Source: Clytia hemisphaerica
Taxonomy: Eukaryota > Cnidaria > Hydrozoa > Leptothecata > Clytiidae
Assembly: GCA_902728285.1 (NCBI GenBank)
Contig: CACVBU010000743.1
Coordinates: 1,692,866 to 1,756,865, forward strand
Length of the DNA stretch: 64,000 bases
Direction: 5' to 3'
Made by a program: the position numbers and the translations under genes. Position 1 is the stretch's first letter. Each line of letters opens with the position of its first letter. The notes beneath the pieces were generated by a model. That model made no database searches. It was not told where the DNA came from and saw nothing but the letters and a program-made list of their open reading frames with translations. Positions 48,411-58,004 of the stretch are shown here, piece by piece.

Positions 48411-50110
48411 CCATGGTTCATAATGGAATTTTTTTATAAATTTCATATTAGAAAATAGATGCTCATTAAGTCTTTCACAATTTTTTTATCATTTTCTCGA
48501 GTTACACCACTTTAAATTGTTAGGGATGGATAGCATAGAAACAAATTATATTTCATCCCCAAAAATTGGTTTTATGCAATAACTTAATAATATTTATAGT
48601 TGACTCCTCTGAATCTTCAGTGGATTCGTCAACACCATGAAAAATTACATTGCATGCCGTGGATTGAATCTATTGTTCCTCATGTTTTTCCCTTCGAAGT
48701 ACGTTTTCTATGTTCTTCTCAATTTGCCTTAACACGACTGCTGCGTAGCTTTGGGATCTACTTTCTCCTTTCTTCTCAATGATGTCTTCCATCTTCTTTT
48801 CAATCATTGCCAATCTGGTCTCAAAGCTATCCTTTAATTCGCTGATCATTGTATTGACGTCTTTGGACTTAAGTTAAGTGATTTCTACGTCCTGGGCTTT
48901 CATTATATTTTCGCAAGCTTTTATCTCCTTCCGGAATCTTGAAACTGTTGATGTTTCACATGAAGTAACCCGTTCCAATAGATCAGGATTAATCACAACA
49001 CAATTTCGACAAATAAAAGCTCTCGATATATATGTTAGACATAACTGGATTTGATAGACGGAGAGCTTTTAACAGAAGAAGTGTACGATTCGATTGCACT
49101 TCTTATATTCAAATGTGTATTTAGGATCTTCCTTCTTCACTTGAAACACATTCAGATGGGCTGCAAAGGTTGTAAATTGATGCTGAATTCGGTTGTTTTC
49201 GTAGATTTTCCTGAATTTTCTCCGCCATATTTACATCTTTTAACAACACATCCGTTCAGTTTTATTTGACGTCAGAAAGGGCTAAATCTCATGAATTTGG
49301 AACGTTTTCAAGAAAAAATTTTTCTATAATGTTGTAAGAGTGGGTAAATGATGACGAATAAAGGAAAAAAATACTATTTCTTGCATTTTGCTAAGCGTAA
49401 CTTAAAAATGTTTAAACTTCATGAAATTGGATTGTCTTGTTTAAGCCTGCTAAATAAACTTTTAAACCCTTCAGTGACAGTTGTAAGCTGACTTTTCATC
49501 TTATGGTTCAATTAGTTAGGTTTTACTTTCTAGATTCCTTGCTAGGAATAACTGACTTCAAAAGGGATCAAAACTACCCTCTCCCATGTTCTACATCACC
49601 TTTTGACTTTCTTTTTAGACCTAAACGTGTTAAAAAACTCTCAACATAACTATAAAATTAGCTTTATAGTTTAATAAAGTCATTAGTTTGAAAAACACGC
49701 TTTAACATGATTCGTAATAGAAAATAAGGTTTTTCCATAAACTTCATATAATATATTAAATGGTCATTAAGTTTTTTCCGTGGCTTTGTTAGCAATTTCT
49801 CGAGTTACATTAATTTAAAAATTTAGGGATGGATAGCATTTGAACAAATTATATATCATCTCCAAAAATTGTTTTTATGCAATAAGTTAAAAATGCCTAT
49901 ATCTCATAAATTTGGACACTTTTATAAAAAAAAAGTTTCCATCATGTTGTAAGAGTGGACGAAAAAGATTTTCTGAAAAAATCGCTTCTTTTTTCGTTTT
50001 GCTCGCCTAACACTAAATCAAAAAAGTCTAAGAAAAAAATCGAAACGGACCGCGTTGGATAAAATTGTACAACTTACTTGGATTTTGGTCAAAATGAGGT
50101 TTTTAAACTA
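48411..50110 (+). repeat. old copies of the 745-bp family, split by a LINE fragment
   Basis: 48411-48595 and 49275-50110 match blocks of the 26-30 kb repeat in the same order: a TTTACCAYGGTTCATAATGG-like start, TTAGGGATGGATAGCAT, TTTATGCAATAA, TAATGTTGTAAGAGTGG and a GAAACGGACC block. Identity is clearly lower than among the 26-30 kb copies. The break at about 48595-49275 falls between the AATAACTT and AAATCTCATGAATTT blocks, which are adjacent in intact units. Confidence 0.8.
48600..49228 (-). pseudogene. decayed LINE ORF1 (PHD-like finger plus coiled coil)
   Basis: Read on the minus strand, fragments show YKKCNRIVHFFC and later FICRNCVV, the H-x-x-C and C-x-x-C halves of a PHD-type finger. 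A charged coiled-coil stretch follows (SELKDSFETRLAMIEKKMED) and then NVIFHGVDESTEDSEES, a match to the start of the RNA-binding domain in ORF1 of many animal LINEs. Three in-frame stops and a doubtful 5' part show it is dead. It sits inside a copy of the 745-bp repeat. Confidence 0.7.
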
Positions 50111-50481
50111 AAATCTTGAAATCACCCAACACTTTTAACTTTTTGGAAATGACATACTAAAATAGATTGGCAGTTCAAATTTCAACTTGTTAGGGGGATA
50201 TTTGGTCCCTAGGGACCAATTTTAGGGAAAATATTTTACTGAAACAAAATCTTTTATAGGAACAAAAAAGTGCTCATTTTCTGAATTTTATCTCAAGAAC
50301 TAGAACTCATCTTACAGTGTTAGACAGTAGTATTAATGTACATGAAAAAGTACTGACCAAATGTCAAAATTCCGAGATTCTGAAATGCTTAGCTTGGCTA
50401 ACACTAAAACCAACCCTAATTCCCATCCCTCATCTGAAGGAAACAAAAAATAAAATTTTGTCTCCTTGCTTAGGACCATGA

Positions 50482-50627
50482 TTAGGGTTAGGGTTAGGGT
50501 TAGGGTTAGGGTTAGGGTTAGGGTTAGGGTTAGGGTTAGGGTTAGGGTTAGGGTTAGGGTTAGGGTTAGGGTTAGGGTTAGGGTTAGGGTTAGGGTTAGG
50601 GTTAGGGTTAGGGTTAGGGTTAGGGTT
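50482..50627 (+). repeat. second interstitial (TTAGGG)n block, about 24 hexamers
   Basis: Perfect TTAGGG repeats of about 146 bp in the same orientation as the large block at 24.3 kb. It ends GGGTTATG, as the large block also does. No satellite is next to it. Confidence 0.97.
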
Positions 50628-50900
50628 ATGTTTCCTGTAGGTATTGCATCGCATCCAGTAGTCTTTGTATCGTATCAAGTAGGTTTTGTATCGCCAAAGT
50701 CGGTATTGTAGCGCCATTGAAAAATGGCGCTATAATACCTACTAAAGTAGGCAACTTATCGCGGTAGGCTCTGTATCGTTTAACCACCTTCTGCGATGTT
50801 ATACCTACTTCAAAGGTAGGCATTGTAACGTTTTGTAGGCATTATATTGCTTTGTTTCATTATATTGCTCTTTTCATCTTTTTATCGCGTTAAAGTTATA
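50628..50900. repeat. short imperfect repeats of GTAGGTATTGTATCG
   Basis: Directly after the telomeric block, variants of a 14-16 bp motif recur every 20-50 bp: GTAGGTATTGCATCGC, AGTAGGTTTTGTATCGCC, GTCGGTATTGTAGCGCC, GGTAGGCTCTGTATCG, GTAGGCATTGTAACG. A GCGCCATT/AATGGCGC hairpin lies at about 50710-50730. No gene is seen. The rest to 51400 is AT-rich with degenerate telomere-like runs near 51250-51290. Confidence 0.6.
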
Positions 50901-51411
50901 TTTTTTAGTAGGCATTGTAACATACCGTATATTTTTTTTGCGCTCGTTTTATGTACCGTATTTTATTTGAAAAGTAGTCATTGTAACTCCCTTTTTTAGA
51001 TGTTTTGTTTCATTTGAGTTGTGCTTCAATCGATTTAAGTTAACAATTGCTTTAAAAATATGAATATCACCCTTTAATTAAGATTAGAGTCAATTTTTTT
51101 TTTTTTTTTTGAAAAGGGTAAATTTTAGGGCAGAGGGTTTTGTATCGGGGTATATAAGTTTAGCGTCATAATACCTATGGAAAGGGGAATTTTAAGTAGA
51201 TCTTATATCGGAAATTGAGAAAAGCTTTGCTTATTATGAGGATTCTTTTTTTAGGGTTAAGGATAGGGTTAGTGTTAGGATTAGGATTTGTTTCATAATG
51301 TCATCACAGTAGTAAATTAGAACATCAATTTTTAATGTTGAGTAAATAATCTAACATCCTCTTTTGATGGTTTGGGTGATTTTATGATCGAAATATTCTT
51401 GTACGAAATTA

Positions 51412-51970
51412 ATGGAGGAACAGTCTCCGAAAAACTCTCAGTCTTATTCTTCCTTTTCTTCTATAGGTTTAGATAATAGGGTTGTCTCTTGCCATGTCAA
51501 TTTCGGTCTTAGATCTTCTAAAAAGTCAAAAATTGATCCAATTAAATCCATTTGTTTCCAACAAGTCTATACCAACTCTGATCTTCTGATCTACTGAGTA
51601 CCAAACTTGATTAAGGCCAATGAAGTAATCAGCCTCTCCTTTCTACCCAAGAAGCAAGAAGAACCAAATAGAGAAAAGTCGAAGCACTATTATCAAAATT
51701 TTAGCTATGAGGCGTATTCTGGAAGAAATGTGAAAACTCAACAACGATACATATATTTTGCTTGTTGATATTAAGAAAGCCTTTGTTTCAATATCTTGAG
51801 AAAAAATATTCGAAATTCTTAAGTTATACGATCCACCAGCTACAATTTTTTTGGCCATTAAAGCACTCTACATATGACTCGGATACTTTTGATGTTTTTG
51901 CAGGAGTCCTTCAGGGTGATACTCTTGCTCCTTTTCTTATCATAATTTTTTTTAAATTACGTTTTATTTA
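51412..51970 (+). pseudogene. LINE ORF2 remnant: endonuclease tail and reverse transcriptase part
   Basis: The first part reads IGLDNRVVSCHVNFGLRSSK, matching the end of an APE-type endonuclease where GSDHR is usual; the catalytic His is Asn here. After a stop come EVISLSFLPKK, RSTIIKILAMRRILEE, LVDIKKAFVSIS and, in another frame, AGVLQGDTLAPFLIII, which are successive reverse transcriptase motifs. Stops at about 51597 and within the RT part, plus a frameshift near 51885, show that it is inactive. The YxDD box is absent. I do not assign a clade. Confidence 0.82.
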
Positions 51971-52833
51971 AGAAGTAATGCCTAATGTTGTATGTATTAT
52001 AAATTCATATGATAGGGTAGATTTGTGGAGAAGCTAGACTTGGTGAAAGGTGTAAAATTCAGTGGAGAAAAATCAAGAAGAAGGTTCCCAGAACCCATCC
52101 CCCAGGGTCAGATAGCTCATTTTACCAAGCTCTTTAAAAACAAAAAACAGAATATCGATTTTCTATTAATGCAGAAGAATATTTTTGAGCACTTAGCAAC
52201 GATAAAATCTGATAAAATACAATGAAATATTATCTCAGCAAAATAAAATATTAAAAAGTACGTTTTTTCTCTTGTTTTGCAAATAAAACATGTTTGATTA
52301 AAAAAATCATGTTTTATTAAAAAATATCAACATCAGTTAAGAAACATAAAGATAGGAATATGAACATATCACGCATACGCATTTCAATAAAGAAAAGCAA
52401 CAAAGGGCATTCATAAAAAGTATTATTAAGAATCGAACGGCTTCTTTAACCTCATAATAACTTCAAATTACTAATGCGTATATCATCTGGTTTTTTGTAT
52501 TTCTTTACAAATCCTTGTGGGGGTTAGGGTTAAGGGGGAAAATGGCGAATTTCGCCTTAGAACTTTAGCTGGAGTTATTTTCATTTGAAGTTCTAGCTCA
52601 CAAGTTACTATTTTCATGTTTACAAGATGATACAACCTAGAGGACTCTCAGTCACAATTTCATTATAAAACTCAAGCTAAGTCAGTTTCATAACTTCTCA
52701 ATTAGTTAGGGTAAGATTTGACCTGGTATAGAGCCAAAGGGTTAAGAACTGTCGTGGTATGTACATAAACCTACCAAATGTAAGAAAAATTTCTATATGA
52801 CCTACGTATATCTTTTTTTAAAACAGTGCTGAA
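51971..52833. other. AT-rich intergenic DNA
   Basis: A 66-codon open frame at 52025-52225 resembles nothing I know. A short GGGTTAGGGTTAAGGGGG lies at about 52519-52536. No other structure is supported. Confidence 0.4.
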
Positions 52834-53110
52834 ATACACGCTTTTTTTTTTATAAGAATGGTGTAAATCCATTTTCATCATGGATATTCTTAACTTTTTT
52901 GGGAAAATCATCCTAAAATATTCTTACAGCATTCTTATTATTTTGGGGGTAATTGGCAATTTATAATTTAAAATGCTCTAAAAATGACATTCTTAGCTTG
53001 AGTAGCAAAATTCCATGATGGTGATATTCTTAGCATATTCTTAATTTTTTAGCAATTTTCATCATGGACATTCTTATAAAGTGTATTCTTATAAAAAAAA
53101 AAGCGTGTAT
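52834..53110. mobile_element. 277-bp palindromic MITE-like element
   Basis: Perfect 26-bp terminal inverted repeats: ATACACGC, ten T, ATAAGAAT at the left end and the exact reverse complement at 53085-53110. The interior is AT-rich, non-coding and full of ATTCTTA heptamers, with ATTTTCATCATGGA occurring twice. I could not find a clear target-site duplication, so the superfamily is open. Confidence 0.8.
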
Positions 53111-55108
53111 GTGACATGAAATAATCAGTTAAGAACTGTCGTCTCAGGTGAGTTAGGGCGTGTCCAAACTTTTGAAAAACCCTAAATGGCAAAAAGTAAA
53201 TAAATGGAACCCGTACCCAGGGAACCACTTAGTAACCTTTTAATGATCAATTATATGTAGTTTCAGGATCCGGTTTGTGACCTAACTAAATACTACCTCA
53301 AGATTCAATGATCAACAATAAAGTAAAAATTGGCGTCATAACCGGATGATATCATAAATCTTGAAAACATGATATCTTGAAAACTGTTAATTTTGAACTA
53401 TGAACTAGGTCATTAAAATTTTAAATCTTTTGTTCAAAGTTAAATTTCAACGACATGCATTTTAGCTCCAAATTTGGTGAAGTTTTCAAGACGTCACGTT
53501 TTCAATTTACGACTTGATATTGGACTTAAATCACCTGTGGTGGTAAATACATAGAAATATCATATATAACATATAAAACCTGCCTATATGTCAGTACAGA
53601 TCTTGTTTTACAAAATATGTGACATAAAATTACCATACATAAAATATATCTTTCACAGTATAGCGCATTTTCAATTAGCCATGGAGTTTTTAGTAATATC
53701 ATCTGTCGTCTCAGGTGATTCTTTCAAATTGATAGGTCGAGCATAACGTGCCTAAGAAAAGAAAAGAATAAACTGTGAAAAAAGATTGATGAATATGAAA
53801 AAATAAGTTTGGAACCGGAAAATATAATGGAATGGAATGCATCGCTTCCTAGCACAAGTTCTATCGTTTGCCTGGATTGTAATTGGATTAATTAAGTACA
53901 TCCTTAATTAGTTCCGCATTTATTAGTTCTTGCATAAAGTTATTCTTTTAAGGTAACCAGTTAGTGAAAGAATAGGATTAAGCCTTGCTTTCGAAAAAAC
54001 CATTACGATATAAGCGAAGAATAGTGACACGACCATTTCAAACATTCGTGACATCTTTTAGAAAAGTTCAGTATCGCACTATATTATGTTTGATGTATTT
54101 TAAAAGAAAAAAACTTCTTTTTCAATCTTCACGGCGATCTTTGGTTTTACCACACGCAAGCAAGACATTTGCGTAGTTTCTCAAATTTCAAAGTATGGAT
54201 GTTAGAAAATTGCAAAAGTATCTTTTATTTGGTTCAAAACAATGTCTCAATCGATGACATTTATTCACAACAATGCTCTTGGAACTCCTGCAAGAAAAAT
54301 TATTTCCCAGTGATAATTTCTATTCTTAGTTGATTCCCAAAGATAAATATCCCGAATGAGGAAGAACTGGGGAGGATATATCCCTACCTAAAATCACTAT
54401 TTGGAGAATTTAAATTTTGATGCCATTTCGTTCTTATGGGAGAATGATGAAATTTATATAGTACAATGGTCGTAAACATATTTAGGGATTAAATGCACTG
54501 GTCAAATGTATGTAAGATTATTTTTGGCCATTTGGTATTTCAAAATGCAACCGCTAAAGGTACGCGTACAAGATCGCCGTGCTTATTCGTTTCTTTTCAT
54601 TCAAATAGCTCCGAGGTTCAATGATTGAAGGTATGCTAGGTGTATCGGGTGCGCCAAGAAAAGTATACAAGTTTGTCAAGATATCCTGAGCTTTAAGATA
54701 AAAGGTTTTAAATGATTCTATTTTTATTGATATCGAGCATGAAAGATTTCTCAAATCTAAGCTTTTTTCGCAAGGCTGCGGAAAATGGGAGTCTCGGTAC
54801 GAGTGACGTAGATTTGAAAATCTAATTTTTCTACAAAGTATATCTAAACTAAAGTATATCTAAGTATATCGAAGCTAAAACTGTCTGAAATTGTTATATA
54901 TGTGGCTATGTGATTGGTAAAAAGTCCACTAAACAGGCAGAAAAGATGTCCAGAGTATATTAATAAAAAAAGAAGAATTGAATAACATTAAATTACATTA
55001 TTTATTAAATTGTTGAATAAACGAACCTGTAAACAAGACTTAAAAGGATATCAAAGATCTTTTATTTGGCGACATGTATAGAGAGAAAGATTAAAGGGTT
55101 TTTGAAAA
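53111..55108. other. AT-rich intergenic DNA, no gene seen
   Basis: Short open frames at 53985-54176 (+) and 54554-54754 (-) lack any recognisable motif or splice context. The phrase CTGTCGTCTCAGGTGA occurs at about 53137 and 53703, and GTTAAGAACTGTCGT at 52741 and 53129, suggesting small dispersed repeats. Confidence 0.4.
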
Positions 55109-55432
55109 ATGTTCAAAGTTGAAGTTCTGAGGAAATCAATCTCTCAAGTTTTCAATTGTGAGATTTTAAGTGTTATAAATTGTAAAAATATGTCAGAGGA
55201 ATATGAAAATAGTTCTAGTGATTCCTCTAGTACAACGATCAGTGACACTGAAGACAATTTCAATGAGCTGCAAGATCTGTGCGATGATTTCGCTGTGTTA
55301 TTAATTCTCACCCAATAACTCAGCCTAGAAGAAGACTCGGAGGAATTTTTTGGCATTGATAGAGAAATCAGAAATCAGCGTAAATTAATATTTATGAGAA
55401 AGACACAGTCCTGTCTAATTATCAAATCCGTC
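55109..55432 (+). pseudogene. possible decayed acidic-protein fragment
   Basis: A 69-codon frame with a Ser-rich acidic part (SSSDSSSTTISDTEDNF) ends in TAA at 55316-55318, but the same frame continues open for some 37 more codons (including EEDSEEFFGIDREIRNQRK) to 55432. That pattern suggests a coding remnant with one nonsense change. I do not recognise the protein, and chance is possible. Confidence 0.25.
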
Positions 55433-56066
55433 TAGAGAAGAAAAAGAAGACAAGCAACAACATGAACATTTAACTGTAAATCTCGTTTAAAGCAGCTTTC
55501 CTCAAAATGATTCGAGCAAATGTAAAAGTTTTTCTCATCTTTAAGAACCTTCCCTTCAGATATGTTATAAAGCAATTTTTCGCAATCCCGTTTCATTTGG
55601 AAGTTGAAAAAATTTAAACTCTATATTCCTTTTCCATTTCTTTTTGTAACTGAAAGCTGAACAGTACCGAATCATTTTAAGTCTTGATAACTCTTGATAG
55701 ATGAAGCCATAAGCACAAGAAGTACTAGTTTTGCAAGATAATGGGAAGGTGCCGTCCGACCTTTGGTGATTAGGCCCATAGAGGAGCTAAAACAGAGCTT
55801 AATGGGACTGAAAGCCAGGAAAAACCCAACTTTTTACGAATTATGTAACCCTTTATTGGAATATTTAACTTGAGGGTCGAGAAATTGTATTTAGCTGTTT
55901 TAACAACCCTTAGAGGGACTGGATTTAAAGTTCGTGATTTTTGCGATTCTCAGTGGGATTTTTAAGGTAAAAAAAGGGACACTCAAGGGCAGCATATACC
56001 TGTACCCTCTTTTTGCCTAGTACCTTCCCCAGGAACATAAGAAGCAAAGCAAAAGGGCATAATTTC
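55433..56066. other. intergenic DNA, nothing recognised
   Basis: No gene, RNA or clear repeat on either strand. Confidence 0.4.
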
Positions 56067-56272
56067 TCTACTACTACTACTACTACTGCTACTGCTACTG
56101 CTAATGCTACTGCTACTACTACTACTACTGCTACTGCTACTGCTACTGCTACTGCTACTGCTACTGCTACTGCTACTACTACTACTACTGCTACTGCTGC
56201 TGCTACTGCTACTGCTGCTACTGCTACTGCTGCTACTGCTACTGCTACTACTACCACTAATACTACTGCAAA
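56067..56272 (+). repeat. (CTACTG)n / (CTA)(CTG) microsatellite
   Basis: About 200 bp of CTA and CTG triplets, partly alternating as CTACTG. Poly-Ser, poly-Leu, poly-Ala and poly-Thr open frames over it are translations of the microsatellite. Confidence 0.97.
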
Positions 56273-56337
56273 AACACTTGTTTGAAAAAATAGAGAGAGT
56301 TTCTATCCTCAGTGTGTCGTCAGAATACATTAATTTT

Positions 56338-56482
56338 AAAAAAATCAAAACAAAAAACACATTTTTCTTTTGGAACAATATTTCGACACTTACATTCCTT
56401 TTTCATGTACTTCTCCTTACTTGAAAAACGTATGTCGAAATATCGTTCTAAAAGAAAAATGTGTTTTCTGTTTTGATTTACT
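56338..56482. repeat. fold-back element with about 45-bp arms
   Basis: The left arm (ending AACAATATTTCGACA at about 56392) pairs with the right arm (starting near 56431, TGTCGAAATATCGTT) through about 45 bp with a few mismatches. Both contain ACACATTTTTCTTTT or its complement. The loop is about 40 bp. A small palindromic element is likely. Confidence 0.75.
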
Positions 56483-58004
56483 GCGTTCACACTTTATCTT
56501 GACTTATTATGTTTGACTTAATTTTAAAAAAGATTTTTTTCAAAAGGGGTCGTTTTTTGAAGCTTTTTTGTGAATTTTGAGACGAGATTGTGAAAAAAAG
56601 TAGAAGTTATCGGCTCTAGATAAACCTTATTTTTTGATTTTACCCCAACTTAAATGGCAATTTCTACATTTTAAAAAGATTAATGTATAACTTTTTTCTA
56701 GCTTTTAAGTTTTTAATTACTTTTTGTGTTTTGCAATTGAACGAAGTCATTACAAGAAATTCTGTAAACGCAGTTTTGTGCTAAATATCAAAATTGATAC
56801 TTTGAGTAAGGTTTTGATGCAAAGTTTGATAATTGACTTTTGGGTAGAATCAACAAAGTCATAATATTTGAGAAAAAAGGGAAATTAACCCTCGAAAATT
56901 CATAACCACAAACGATTTGGAACTGCTCTAAAGTAGGTTGGAAGGGTAGAGTTTTACCTCTGAGTTTTAACGCTAGACTTAAGACTGAGGAGCTTAGGAT
57001 CTGAGGATCCGAAAGTTCAAAAATGGTCCAATAAGGCTCAGAATATAACCTGGAAGTCTGCCAAAACCGCCAAAATTGAAATATTCGATTACATTCAAGA
57101 GATAGCCCAAAATCAATCCTCTCGCCCGAAGTTCAAAATTCGAAAAACGTGGAAATATGCAAAATTCTCAATTTATTTCGACTTTAATTGTATGTCCAGA
57201 GCCCAATTCTAAAAAGGACTTTTTGTTTCGTGATCCCTGAGTGCATTAAAAACATATTTGGAAAAAAGTTTTTCGGTGGTGTGGCCCTTTAAACAGTAGA
57301 ATAGCCTTAAAAAGAATAGATTTTTCAACTGGTAACTGTAAAATGGATGATTTAAGTTCACTAAAGCTCAAACTTTGCGAAGAAAGTGAAATTTTCCATA
57401 AAACTACCAAATTTTTTGCTAAATAGCTAAAAACTCAACAAAAAAACATCCAATTCTCTAGTAAAACTCTCAAAATGCTACCATAACTCTACTTTGACTC
57501 CCTGATTTTGCGCCTTTTCTTAGATAATCTTTATATTTTTAGAGGCGGGGACAACTTTTAAGATGAATATTTACCAAAAAATGCAATTTTATCGATTTAC
57601 CTTATTATTAACTTTTGTCTTATACACAAAAATTTGCGTTAGTCTTTCCTCTGAACAATGAAAAGACAATAAGTTAACAACTCTTATCCTAAAGCTCCAA
57701 TATCTTGAAAAACTTGTATACTTTTTCTTGCCGCATCCGGTATGCTTAACATTTGGATCATTAACAGTCCGATGCTTATAAGTACAATGCTCATGAAAGG
57801 AAAAGATATATTCCTGATTTATTTGATATTATAGGTAGCAATTCGCCAAAAGGGCCGTGAAAGAAATATAATATGCATCGATCAAAATCTGGTTTCTAGT
57901 AGGTAGCTCCTATCGCAATTTTAACTAGCTTTAAAATATATTGAAAAGTAGCAATCATATCAGCTCTCTATTCAATTTGAGTAGTTTAAATCTTCCAGCT
58001 TGAT
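56483..58004. other. AT-rich DNA; 3' flank of the SET gene
   Basis: No coding sequence is recognised from 56483 to 57800. On the minus strand AATAAA at about 57823-57818 lies some 180 bp after the proposed stop of the SET gene and could be its polyadenylation signal. Confidence 0.4.

Larger units (their letters stand above)
46850..48420. repeat. GC-rich composite repeat with inverted, rearranged copies
   Basis: Base composition rises sharply against both flanks. Segment 47040-47255 matches the reverse complement of about 48115-48400 at perhaps two thirds identity, for example GGACCATTTTTTTTCGGAAT against ATTCCGAAAAAATTGGTCC. Segments 46925-46955 (GAGTTTTAATGCTACGTCTT) and 46965-47020 match the reverse complement of 47890-47925 and 47985-48040, but the order of the segments is not that of a simple palindrome. 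Several copies of one family in both orientations, rearranged, is the simplest reading. 5S-like and tRNA-like segments lie between the arms. Confidence 0.7.

Noticed and set aside
50430-50711. Asn-Pro and Arg-Val repeat frames
   Set aside because: They are translations of the telomeric hexamer on either strand.
55925-56424. Poly-Ser, poly-Leu, poly-Ala and poly-Thr frames
   Set aside because: They are translations of the CTA/CTG microsatellite.
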